Shown: positions 44,921 through 52,579 of the stretch, piece after piece
Numbering within the stretch: position 1 is the first letter of the stretch
How the letters are laid out: every line of letters starts with the position of its first letter
Source of the DNA: Arsenicicoccus dermatophilus
GTDB taxonomy: Bacteria; Actinomycetota; Actinomycetes; Actinomycetales; Dermatophilaceae
NCBI RefSeq assembly: GCF_022568795.1
Contig: NZ_JAKZHU010000001.1
Location: forward strand, 186,001 to 250,000
Length of the DNA stretch: 64,000 nucleotides
Direction of reading: 5' to 3'
The notes under the pieces: model-generated
What the model was told of the DNA's origin: nothing
The model's input: the letters and a program-made list of their open reading frames with translations, nothing else
The model's database searches: none
Position numbers and translations under genes: made by a program

Positions 44921-45836
44921 GGACGCCGACGCGACGGCGACCTCGCTCGCGGCGTCTCCCGGCGCTCCGGCGTCCGGCGGGCTGACCGCCGCGGGGCTGC
45001 CGTCCGGTCTGCGTCGTCTCGACCCGGAGCCCGTCCACCTGGACCTGAGCGGGCACGGCCACGCCCACGGCGGGGGTGCGCCGGAGGAGGGGCTCGTCAT
45101 CCCCGGCGACTCCGTCGTGCACCGGCTCCCCGCGCAGGTCAAGGTCGTCGCCCTGGTGGCGCTCGCCATGGTCGTGGTCGCCACGCCTGCGGGCGGCTGG
45201 CCGGTCCTCGCGGCCGACGCGCTGCTGCTCGCCGGCGTCGTCGCCCTGGCCCGGTTGCCGTGGGGGCACGTCCTGCGCAGGCTCCTCGTCGAGGCGCCCT
45301 TCGTGGCGTTCGCCCTCGTGACGCCCCTCGTGGCGACCGGTCCCCGCGTGGACGTGCTGGGCCTGTCGCTGTCCCGCGCCGGCCTGCTGGCAGGCGGCAC
45401 CCTGCTGGCCAAGGCCACCCTGGGGGTCCTCGCCGCCGTGGTCCTCGCCTCCACCACCTCGCCCCGCGAGATCGTCGCAGGGCTGGACCGGCTGCGGCTG
45501 CCCGCGACCTTCGTGGCGATCCTGTCGTTCATGGTGCGCTACCTCGCGGTGGTCACCGGCGACCTGCACCGGATGCGGGTGGCCCGCGAGTCCCGGGGCT
45601 ACGTGGGCGGCCGGGCCGGGCACCTCGTCGCCGTGGCCGGGGGAGCGGGAGCGCTGTTCGTGCGGTCCTACGAGCGCGGCGAGCGGGTCCACCAGGCCAT
45701 GCTCGCCCGCGGCTACACCGGACGGCTGCCCTCCGCCTCCTCCGCCCGCGTCGCCACCGCGGGAGAGTGGCTCCACGGGCTGGCCCTCCCCGCAGCCGCC
45801 GCCATACCCCTGCTGACCTGGACGGTGCTCCGATGA
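44913..45836 (+). CDS. cbiQ: ECF transporter T component CbiQ
   Basis: 307 residues. After a 60-residue N-terminal extension carrying HGHAHGGG, a possible metal-binding histidine cluster, the protein has about five helices and the coupling motifs ARESRGYVGG and ARGYTGR (the Ala-Arg-Gly signatures that contact the ATPase). Overlaps cbiM by 8 bases and cbiO by 4 (ATGA). The extension is longer than normal for CbiQ. Confidence 0.9.
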   Translation: MREDADATATSLAASPGAPASGGLTAAGLPSGLRRLDPEPVHLDLSGHGHAHGGGAPEEGLVIPGDSVVHRLPAQVKVVALVALAMVVVATPAGGWPVLAADALLLAGVVALARLPWGHVLRRLLVEAPFVAFALVTPLVATGPRVDVLGLSLSRAGLLAGGTLLAKATLGVLAAVVLASTTSPREIVAGLDRLRLPATFVAILSFMVRYLAVVTGDLHRMRVARESRGYVGGRAGHLVAVAGGAGALFVRSYERGERVHQAMLARGYTGRLPSASSARVATAGEWLHGLALPAAAAIPLLTWTVLR

Positions 45837-46606
45837 CCCCACCCGCCCTGGCGGTCTCCCGCCTCGCGTTCGCCTATCCCGACGGACGGCAGGTGCTGTA
45901 CGGCGTCGACCTCACCGTCGGCGCAGGCGAGCGCGTCGCCCTGCTCGGCCCCAACGGCGCGGGCAAGACCACCTTGCTGCTGCACCTCAACGGCACCCTC
46001 GGCTCGGTGAGCGGTGGCGTCGGCACCGGCACGATCCACGTCGCGGGCACCCTCCTGGAGCGCGGCACCCTCGTCGAGGTTCGCCGACGGGTGGGTGTGG
46101 TCTTCCAGGACCCGGACGACCAGCTCTTCATGCCGACGGTCGGCGACGACGTGGCCTTCGGCCCGCACCAGCTGGGGCTGCGCGGGGCGGAGCTCGACGA
46201 GCGGGTGCAGCGGGCGCTGCGACAGGTCGGTATGACGGACGTCGTCGACCGCCCCCCGCACCACCTGTCCTTCGGCCAGCGCCGCCGTGTGGCCGTCGCC
46301 ACCGTCCTTGCCACGGAGCCCGACGTCCTCGTCCTCGACGAGCCGAGCTCCAACCTGGACCCGGCCAGTCGACGCGAGCTGGCGGAGATCCTCACCGGGC
46401 TGGACGTCGCGCTGCTGATGGTCACCCACGACCTGCCCTATGCCCTGCAGCTGTGCCCCCGCTCGGTGCTGCTCGACGAGGGCCGGATCGTCGCCGACGG
46501 GCCTACCCGCGAGGTCCTCGCCGACGAGGAGCTGCTCCACGCCCACCGGCTCGAGCTGCCGTACGGCTTCGACCCGCTGTCGGTGCCGGGCGCTCGCGTC
46601 AGGTGA
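45833..46606 (+). CDS. cbiO: ECF transporter ATPase CbiO
   Basis: 257 residues. ABC ATPase with Walker A GPNGAGKTTLL, Q-loop FQDPDDQLFMPTVGDDVAFGP (typical CbiO), signature LSFGQRRRVA, Walker B VLVLDEPSS and switch His in VTHDL. Powers CbiMQ for cobalt/nickel uptake. ATG overlaps cbiQ stop. Its end overlaps the convergent PH-domain gene by 8 bases. Only one ATPase, so it acts as homodimer. Confidence 0.94.
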   Translation: MTPPALAVSRLAFAYPDGRQVLYGVDLTVGAGERVALLGPNGAGKTTLLLHLNGTLGSVSGGVGTGTIHVAGTLLERGTLVEVRRRVGVVFQDPDDQLFMPTVGDDVAFGPHQLGLRGAELDERVQRALRQVGMTDVVDRPPHHLSFGQRRRVAVATVLATEPDVLVLDEPSSNLDPASRRELAEILTGLDVALLMVTHDLPYALQLCPRSVLLDEGRIVADGPTREVLADEELLHAHRLELPYGFDPLSVPGARVR

Positions 46607-47534
46607 GCGGGTCGTCGCCGCTGCGATAGATCGTCGTACCGGTGTCGCGGTCGTGCGGGACCTGCTCGACGCCCGGGGTCGGCGGAAGCTCCACGGGGAC
46701 CGGGTGCTCGGCGGTGCGCGCCTCCAGGGAGTCGACGGGGGTGGCCCGCACCTCGTCGTACCGCTGGGCGAACCGCTCCCAGCCGGACAGCAGGTCCCGC
46801 GCCTCCGCGTCGCGGGCCGCCACCACGGGGTCGACGACCGGCAGGTCGGCCGTGTCGTGCCCGTTGCGGGGAGCGCGCGGGCGGCGGGGGACCGACACGA
46901 AGCGACCGCTCATCGGGCCCGGCTCGACGAGGTAGGCACTCTGCCGGTCGTCGACGCCGTCCCCGTCCTCGTCCACCCATTCCTGGCGGCCCTGCGGGTC
47001 GGCCACGGCCACGCGCGCGTCGTCCACCCCGAAGATCTGGGCGCACAGCGCGCGGTAGTTGTCGTCGGGGTTGGGGACGAAGGGGATCGTCGACAGCGCC
47101 TGCTGGGTGCCCGCGGACTCCATGACGAAGGTGCCCCAGCCGAGGATCCGCCCGGGTATCGACCGGTGGTAGGACATGTCGGTGACCTTGCTCAGCGGCA
47201 TCATCGCGACCTTGCGGACGAAGAAGCCGTGCGTGCGCATGATCCGCTTGTCCGTGGCGATGATCCACTGCTGGCGGTAGTCGAAGACGAGCACCGCGGC
47301 CCGGGCGACCGCCGCGAACCACACCCACCACAGGATGTCGACCAGGGCCGAGGCCGACCCCGTGACGTTGACGTCCACCGCCACCACGGCGGCGAGGATC
47401 GCCAGCGCCGTGGCCACCGGCTCGGAGACGACGACCGGGTGCTGGTGGATCGCCATCACCAGCTTCTCGCCCTCCAGGACGTACTTCTTCTGGACGGACG
47501 CCGGCAGGGACGGATCGTCGGTGACGGTCACCAC
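46599..47534 (-). CDS. Membrane protein with bacterial PH domain
   Basis: 311 residues. Two helices (about 37-58 and 63-85) then a bPH_2-type domain: YRQQWIIATDKRIMRTHGFFVRKVAMMPLSKVTDMSYHRS and GWGTFVMESAG are the family landmarks. A charged, Arg/Asp-rich C-terminal tail of about 130 residues follows, of low complexity. Probably membrane-tethered and involved in protein or lipid interaction; function unknown. Ends against cbiO (8-base overlap, convergent). Confidence 0.8.
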   Translation of the reverse strand: MVTVTDDPSLPASVQKKYVLEGEKLVMAIHQHPVVVSEPVATALAILAAVVAVDVNVTGSASALVDILWWVWFAAVARAAVLVFDYRQQWIIATDKRIMRTHGFFVRKVAMMPLSKVTDMSYHRSIPGRILGWGTFVMESAGTQQALSTIPFVPNPDDNYRALCAQIFGVDDARVAVADPQGRQEWVDEDGDGVDDRQSAYLVEPGPMSGRFVSVPRRPRAPRNGHDTADLPVVDPVVAARDAEARDLLSGWERFAQRYDEVRATPVDSLEARTAEHPVPVELPPTPGVEQVPHDRDTGTTIYRSGDDPLT

Positions 47535-47547
47535 TTCCGCCCCCGGG

Positions 47548-47718
47548 TCAGTGCCGCAGCAGCGCGTCGAAGAAGCGACCGAGGGACTCGACCGCCTGGA
47601 CCAGGATGTCCCAGACCGTCTTGACGATCTCCGCGGCCCGGTCGGGCGAGACGATGATCGCGTAGACGAGGAACGCCACCAGGATCCACATCAGGACCTT
47701 CTTGGCCTTCGGGTTCAC
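47548..47718 (-). CDS. Small membrane hypothetical protein
   Basis: 56 residues. MNPKAKKVLMWILVAFLVYAIIVS is one transmembrane helix after a basic N-terminus, then an amphipathic stretch (AAEIVKTVWDILVQAVESLGRFFDALL). GTG at 47718 has GGAG 8 bases upstream. Just upstream of, and in the same direction as, the PH-domain gene (13-base gap), so probably one operon. Widespread-looking actinobacterial small protein; no function known. Confidence 0.72.
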   Translation of the reverse strand: MNPKAKKVLMWILVAFLVYAIIVSPDRAAEIVKTVWDILVQAVESLGRFFDALLRH

Positions 47719-47962
47719 GTGCAGGGCTCCTTGCTGGAGGGGTCGCCTGAGGCATGGCTCGGCGTCAGTCAATCAGCGAGTTGTGCTGTGCGGCGTGTCG
47801 GCTCGCCGCGAGTCCGGGTCGAGTTTGGGTAACGCCAGGCCACGCGGGGGTCACGGGTCCAGGGTCTTCGCGTCAGGCCGGCCACGTCACGCCCGGACCC
47901 GGCGGCGCCGGACCGTGTCGGCCGGGTCGGACCCGGCTGTCGCCGACTCCGACACGCCGGGC

Positions 47963-48601
47963 TCAGACCACGCCGTAGAGGCGGTCGCCCGCGTCGCCCA
48001 GGCCCGGCACGATGTAGCCGCGCTCGTCCAGGCGCTCGTCGACGCTGCCCACCACGAGGGTCACCGGGATGCCGATGTCCTTGACCGCTTCCTGGACGTT
48101 CTGGATGCCCTCGGGGGCCGCGAGCAGGCACACGGCGGTGATGTCGTCCGCGCCCAGGTCGCGCAGGAACTCGAAGGCCATCACCAGCGTGTGACCGGTG
48201 GCGAGCATCGGGTCGACGACGAAGACCTGTCGGCCCCGCAGCGTCTCGGGCAGGCGGTTGGCGTAGGCGCTGACCTCGAGGGTTTCCTCGTCGCGCACCA
48301 TGCCGAGGAAGCCCACCTCGGCGGACGGCAGCAACCGGACCATGCCCTCGAGCATCCCGAGCCCGGCGCGCAGGATCGGCACGATCACCGGCTTGGGGTT
48401 GGCGAGCTTGACGCCGGTGGTCTCGGCGACCGGCGTGCGGATCGGGAAGGGCTCGGTGCGCACCTCTCGCGTCGCCTCGTAGGCCAGCAGCGTCACGAGC
48501 TCCTCGGCCAGCCGCCGGAAGGTCGGGCTGTCCGTGCGCTCGTCACGCAGGTAGGTCAGCTTGTGCTTGATGAGCGGGTGGTCTGCCACGTGAACCTGCA
48601 T
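47963..48601 (-). CDS. upp: Uracil phosphoribosyltransferase
   Basis: Uracil plus PRPP to UMP, pyrimidine salvage, cytosol. 212 residues, standard. [33 protein letters not shown], the PRPP-binding [11 protein letters not shown] and the C-terminal uracil site [16 protein letters not shown] are all present. Its ATG (48601-48599) is immediately opposed to tadA on the other strand, with start codons as close as 18 bases. Confidence 0.97.
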   Translation of the reverse strand: MQVHVADHPLIKHKLTYLRDERTDSPTFRRLAEELVTLLAYEATREVRTEPFPIRTPVAETTGVKLANPKPVIVPILRAGLGMLEGMVRLLPSAEVGFLGMVRDEETLEVSAYANRLPETLRGRQVFVVDPMLATGHTLVMAFEFLRDLGADDITAVCLLAAPEGIQNVQEAVKDIGIPVTLVVGSVDERLDERGYIVPGLGDAGDRLYGVV

Positions 48602-48617
48602 GAGGCAAAGTTATCCC

Positions 48618-49121
48618 GTGACCAGCCCTCCTCCGTCGACCGGCCTGCCGCAGGACGGCTTCCCCGTCGACGAGCGGTGGGAGGCGTGGATGGGCCACGC
48701 GCTGGAGCTGGCCCGGTCCTGCGGGGCCGACGTCCCCGTCGGCGCCTGCGTGTATGCCGAGACCGGATCCTTGCTCGGCACGGGTCTGAACGAGCGCGAG
48801 CGCCGGGGCGACCCGACGGCGCACGCGGAGGTGGAGGCCCTGCGGGCGGCCGCAGCGGCGGTCGGGACCTGGCGGTTGGCCGGCTGCACCCTCGTGGTCA
48901 CCCTCGAGCCGTGCGTCATGTGTGCCGGGGCCCTCGTGGCTGCCCGCGTCGCCCGCGTCGTCTGGGGGGCCTACGACGCGAAGGCCGGGGCCGTCGGCTC
49001 GGTGTGGGACGTGGTGCGCGACCGGCGGGCGCTGCACCAGGTCGTGGCCGTGGGCGGGGTGCGCGAGGCCGAGTGCTCGCGTCTGCTCTCGGATTTCTTC
49101 GGGTCCCGGCGCGCCGTGTAA
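48618..49121 (+). CDS. tadA: tRNA adenosine(34) deaminase TadA
   Basis: Deaminates A34 to inosine in tRNA-Arg(ACG), which lies at 10.7 kb in this window. 167 residues from GTG 48618. Zinc site: HAE (His69, Glu71) and PCVMC (Cys99, Cys102). The earlier ATG 48600 would overlap the upp start codon; a later ATG at 48690 would also leave the domain intact. Zinc deaminase fold complete. Confidence 0.93.
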   Translation: MTSPPPSTGLPQDGFPVDERWEAWMGHALELARSCGADVPVGACVYAETGSLLGTGLNERERRGDPTAHAEVEALRAAAAAVGTWRLAGCTLVVTLEPCVMCAGALVAARVARVVWGAYDAKAGAVGSVWDVVRDRRALHQVVAVGGVREAECSRLLSDFFGSRRAV

Positions 49122-49131
49122 AGTGTCCGGC

Positions 49132-49221
49132 GGTGGCGTGTCCGAGCGGCCGAAGGAGTACGCCTCGAAAGCGTATGAGGGTTGACGCCCTCCGTGGGTT
49201 CAAATCCCACCGCCACCGCCA
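49132..49221 (+). tRNA. tRNA-Ser(CGA)
   Basis: Acceptor GGTGGCG/CGCCACC, anticodon stem TACGC/GCGTA with loop CTCGAAA (anticodon CGA), long variable arm, T loop TTCAAAT, G discriminator, then CCA. Starts 11 bases after the tadA stop. Confidence 0.96.
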
Positions 49222-49226
49222 GCCAC

Positions 49227-49256
49227 GACCCCCGACCGGTATCTCGGTCGGGGGTC
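49227..49256 (+). terminator. Terminator after tRNA-Ser(CGA)
   Basis: A 12-bp perfect stem (49227-49238 with 49245-49256) and a six-base loop, followed by TTCT. The rest of the 313-base gap to the subtilase (to 49534) shows no gene; only a weak AT-richer stretch around 49430-49460 as a promoter candidate. Confidence 0.85.
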
Positions 49257-49534
49257 TTCTGGTGCGCAGGGCGGCTCGCCTCTCGGCCGGCGCCTCACCG
49301 CGGGGAGGGCGCGGGCCTGCCAGCCGGGGACCAGGATGTGCTCCCGTTCCGTCGCGCGCCGTGACGTCCTCTGCGACGGTGCGACTGCTAGGGGCAACGC
49401 CGTTCCGCTGATCGCCACTCAGGGCCAAGATCGATAGTGCACATGGGTGGACTATTGGGGGCGAAACGGTCACGATCTAGCTGGTGCGCCATCCCTTGCG
49501 CCAGGTGTGACCCACACTCCCCCGAGAGGCATTC

Positions 49535-51364
49535 ATGTCCACGTCCTTCAGGCTCGCGGCCGCGACCGCGGCAGCTCTCGCGGTGGCCGGCTCGGCCACC
49601 CCGGCCCTCGCTCTCCAGCCCGCCGGTCCCGGTGCGCCGAACCCCGCTCCCATCCGGGCCATCCGCAACGGCGACGTCATCCCTGACCGTTATGTCGTCA
49701 TGGTCAAGCCCTCAGCCACGGTGGCAGCCACGATGACCGCCACGCGTTCGGTCACCGCCGTCGCGCAGCGCTCGGGTATCACCCCGGATCGCGTCATGCC
49801 CGCGGTCGGGGCCTTCGCCGCCACCATGACCGCCGATCAGGCGCGAACCCTCGCGCGCCAGCCCGGGGTGGCCGGCGTCGTGCCGGACCAGGTCGTGCTC
49901 GCCCCCGACGTGGCGGCCCTGACCGCTTCCGTCGTCACGGTCACGGATGCCACCTTCGAGAGCACCGTCATCTCCGGCAGCGCCGGACGCACGGTGATCG
50001 TCAACGTCGGGAACCTCATGTCGCCGCAGTGGCAGCGCGCCGACATGGAGCTGCGCAACGTCAACGTCCAGGACAACGGCAGCTGGACCCTCGCCCGCCT
50101 CTACGACCGCACCGCGCCTCAGGCAGCGGCCAAGGTCCGGCAGGACTCCGGGGTCACCGGCGACAAGCTCGTGGCCTATCGCGACGGCAAGGTCGCCGGG
50201 ACCTTCGACATGTCCCGCGCGAGCAGCCGCGCCCTGCGCGCCTGGGTCACCCAGGTGACCGGCGGAGGCGCTCCGACGCCCCGGCCCACGGAGAGCCCGG
50301 TGCCGCTGCCGACGCAGCAGCCCACCCCGGTCCCGACCGTGACGCCGACCTCGCTGCCCACCGGATCGCCGACGGCGACCCCGACGCCGACGGCGACGCC
50401 GACGCAGCGGCCCACGGCGACGCCGACGCCGACGCCGACGCAGCAGCCCACCGGCGCCCCGACCACTACGCCGACGCAGCAGCCCACCGGTGCCCCGACC
50501 ACCACGCCGCCGGCTCCCGTGCCGCCCGGCCAGGGCTCCCCGCAGTGGCACCTCGACCGCGTCGACCAGCGGGCCCTGCCCCTGGACGGCAGCTATGCCC
50601 CGCTGGGCACCGGCAAGGGGGTCCACATCTACGTCATCGACTCCGGCATCACCGCCGACCACGAGGACTTCGGCGGTCGCGTCTCGGACAAGGGCTTCAC
50701 CGCGATCGACGACGGCCTGGGTACCGGCGACTGCTACTCCCACGGGACGCACGTGGCAAGCACCGCAGCCGGGGCGAAGTACGGCGTCGCCAAGGAGGCG
50801 ACCCTCCACTCGGTCCGCATCTACAACTGCAAGGGCGAGTCGAGCACCTCGGGGATGGTCGACGCCATCAACTGGGTGGCCACCAACGCGGAGCTCCCGG
50901 CTGTCGTCAACGCCAGCTGGGGTGGCTCCCGCATGTCCGCGATCGACGCGGCGATCAAGAAGACCCAGGGCATGGGCATCACCTGGGCCGCCGCTGCGGG
51001 CAACGCCGGCAACGACGCCTGCGACTTCTTCCCCGCCAACGCGGAGGGCGTCATCACGGTGGCGGCGTCGTCCCCCGGGGACAAGATCTCCGGATTCACC
51101 GGTCACGGCAAGTGCATCGACCTCCTGGCCCCGGGCGTCGACATCGTGGCTGCCAAGAACGGCACCAAGAACGAGACGATGAAGAAGTCGGGCACGTCCA
51201 TGGCGACGCCCATGGTCTCGGGCGCGGCAGCCGTCTACCTGGGTCTGCACCCCCAGGCGAAGCCTGCCGAGGTGCTCGACTGGATCGTGAGCTCCGCGAC
51301 CAAGGACGCCCTCTCGGGCATCAAGGACGACACGCCGAACCGTCTCCTCTACGTCGGGCGCTGA
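49535..51364 (+). CDS. Secreted subtilase with I9 propeptide and thioredoxin-like domain
   Basis: 609 residues. Signal peptide (1-26), then an I9 propeptide (about 50-123, PDRYVVMVKP to VVPDQVVLAP). Residues about 135-224 look like a thioredoxin fold (VTDATFESTVI, TVIVNVGN, VAYRDGKVAGTF), but the WCGPC position reads LMSPQ (161-165), so it lacks redox cysteines and the cis-Pro. A Pro/Thr-rich linker (245-330) includes 12-residue repeats. The S8 domain (about 340-609) has Asp369, His403 (SHGTHVA) and Ser555 (GTSMATP). Proteinase K-like. Monocistronic, closed by a hairpin. The thioredoxin-like assignment is by eye. Confidence 0.93.
   Translation: MSTSFRLAAATAAALAVAGSATPALALQPAGPGAPNPAPIRAIRNGDVIPDRYVVMVKPSATVAATMTATRSVTAVAQRSGITPDRVMPAVGAFAATMTADQARTLARQPGVAGVVPDQVVLAPDVAALTASVVTVTDATFESTVISGSAGRTVIVNVGNLMSPQWQRADMELRNVNVQDNGSWTLARLYDRTAPQAAAKVRQDSGVTGDKLVAYRDGKVAGTFDMSRASSRALRAWVTQVTGGGAPTPRPTESPVPLPTQQPTPVPTVTPTSLPTGSPTATPTPTATPTQRPTATPTPTPTQQPTGAPTTTPTQQPTGAPTTTPPAPVPPGQGSPQWHLDRVDQRALPLDGSYAPLGTGKGVHIYVIDSGITADHEDFGGRVSDKGFTAIDDGLGTGDCYSHGTHVASTAAGAKYGVAKEATLHSVRIYNCKGESSTSGMVDAINWVATNAELPAVVNASWGGSRMSAIDAAIKKTQGMGITWAAAAGNAGNDACDFFPANAEGVITVAASSPGDKISGFTGHGKCIDLLAPGVDIVAAKNGTKNETMKKSGTSMATPMVSGAAAVYLGLHPQAKPAEVLDWIVSSATKDALSGIKDDTPNRLLYVGR
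50432..50503 (+). repeat. Two tandem 36-bp repeats in the subtilase linker
   Basis: Copies at 50432-50467 and 50468-50503 differ at a few third positions and encode TPTQQPTGAPTT twice. They belong to a wider Pro/Thr-rich linker (about 50260-50520) rich in ACGCCGACG units, typical of extended, often glycosylated, secreted-protein spacers. Confidence 0.85.
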
Positions 51365-51382
51365 CCCGCTCGGTCGACATAC

Positions 51383-51420
51383 CTCGGCCGCTCCACCCGC
51401 ACCCGGGTGGAGCGGCCGAG
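51383..51420 (+). terminator. Terminator after the first subtilase
   Basis: A perfect 17-bp stem (51383-51399 with 51404-51420), loop CACC. Confidence 0.87.
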
Positions 51421-51487
51421 CCGCGTTGGCAGGTGGCGGCGCGTCCCAGCGTGCACGGGCGGGACCGGTCTGTGAGGGTCTGGGGTC

Positions 51488-52267
51488 ATGACGGTGCGTA
51501 CGGAGATCGAGGCGGGGGTGGGTCGGCTGCTGCTCGACCGCCCGGACAAGTGCAACGCGATGAGCCTGGCGATGTGGCAGGAGCTCCCGGCGGCCCTGCG
51601 GTCGCTCGTCGACGACCCCTCCGTGCGCGTGGTCGTGGTGGCGGGGGTCGGCGGTCACTTCTGCGCCGGGGCCGACATCGACGACCTGCTCGCCGGGCCG
51701 GACCCGCAGGACCCGATGCGGCCGGTGCGCGAGGCAGACCTGGCGGCGCAGCGGGCCCTGCTGGACTGTCCCAAGCCCACGGTCGCCGTCATCCGAGGCA
51801 GCTGCATCGGCGGTGGCCTGGAGATCGCGGTGTCCTGCGACCTGCGGGTCGCGACGAGCTCGGCCCGGCTCGGGATCACCCCGGCCCGCCTCGGCGTGGC
51901 CTATGCACCCATGGGGGTGCGCACCCTGCTCGACCTGGTGGGGCCCGGCGCCACGCGCCGCCTGCTGATGACCGGTGCGCTGGTCGGGGCCGAGGAGGCT
52001 CTGCGCCTGGGCCTGGTCGAGCACCTCGCGACCGAGGAGGAGCTCGACGGCGTCGTCGGGGCGCTGCTGGCCGACCTGCGAGCCCGCTCGGCCCTCACCG
52101 CGGTGGCCGTCAAGGAGACCGTGCGGCTGCTGCTGCAGGGCGAGGACCCCGAGCCTGCGGCCCGAGCGCGCTACCTCGAGACCATCGCCTGCGGCGAGCT
52201 GCAGGAGGGTGTGCGGGCCTTCCAGGAGCGGCGCCAGCCCCAGTTCCCGTGGCGGCACCCCGGCTGA
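51488..52267 (+). CDS. Enoyl-CoA hydratase/isomerase (crotonase family)
   Basis: 259 residues. LLLDRPDKCNAMSLAMW is the crotonase start; FCAGADIDDL forms the CoA-binding pocket and GGGLEIAVSCDLRVA the oxyanion hole. The catalytic Glu of enoyl-CoA hydratases lies in this last segment (GLEIA) here; the second acid is at the position TPARLGVAYAP and may be non-standard. Probably beta-oxidation or aromatic-CoA metabolism. Monocistronic between two subtilase genes. Confidence 0.88.
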   Translation: MTVRTEIEAGVGRLLLDRPDKCNAMSLAMWQELPAALRSLVDDPSVRVVVVAGVGGHFCAGADIDDLLAGPDPQDPMRPVREADLAAQRALLDCPKPTVAVIRGSCIGGGLEIAVSCDLRVATSSARLGITPARLGVAYAPMGVRTLLDLVGPGATRRLLMTGALVGAEEALRLGLVEHLATEEELDGVVGALLADLRARSALTAVAVKETVRLLLQGEDPEPAARARYLETIACGELQEGVRAFQERRQPQFPWRHPG

Positions 52268-52360
52268 GCGGCGTGGCCCGATCAGGGCCTGGTGCCGGTG
52301 AGGTGGTGACGGTCGGTCCCCGGTGCAGGATGCGCATGAGGATCTACCGGCAGGAATAGT

Positions 52361-52410
52361 TACTCCCGGGGGGAGAAGGACTAGTCATCCGGGTCTACTC
52401 CCGGGTAGTG
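52361..52410. promoter_or_regulatory. Repeated TACTCCCGGG sites upstream of the second subtilase
   Basis: TACTCCCGGG occurs at 52361-52370 and 52396-52405, 35 bases apart, the second inside an imperfect palindrome (CTACTCCCGGGTAG). These may be binding sites for a regulator of the second subtilase. The remainder of the 312-base gap 52268-52579 shows no gene. Confidence 0.35.
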
Positions 52411-52579
52411 CGCCCCTTTGGCGAGGATCGTCTCCCCTATTCAGGTGACTGGTGGGGGTCGGTGATCAGCATTCACTAGGAAGCCGACAATCACGTTCGG
52501 TAGCGTAATTGTCACGTTGCGCAAGCGGCGGCGACCCCTGCTCAGGGTCGGACCCCCTTCCCAGTGAGGACCCCTCTCC

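Noticed and set aside
47912-47957. Imperfect GTGTCGG/CCGACAC inverted repeat before upp's stop
   Set aside because: The arms are interrupted, and there is no stable continuous stem, so a terminator call is not supported.
50270-50520. Short repeats that could suggest a CRISPR array
   Set aside because: They are in-frame Pro/Thr-coding repeats without unique spacers, inside the subtilase gene.
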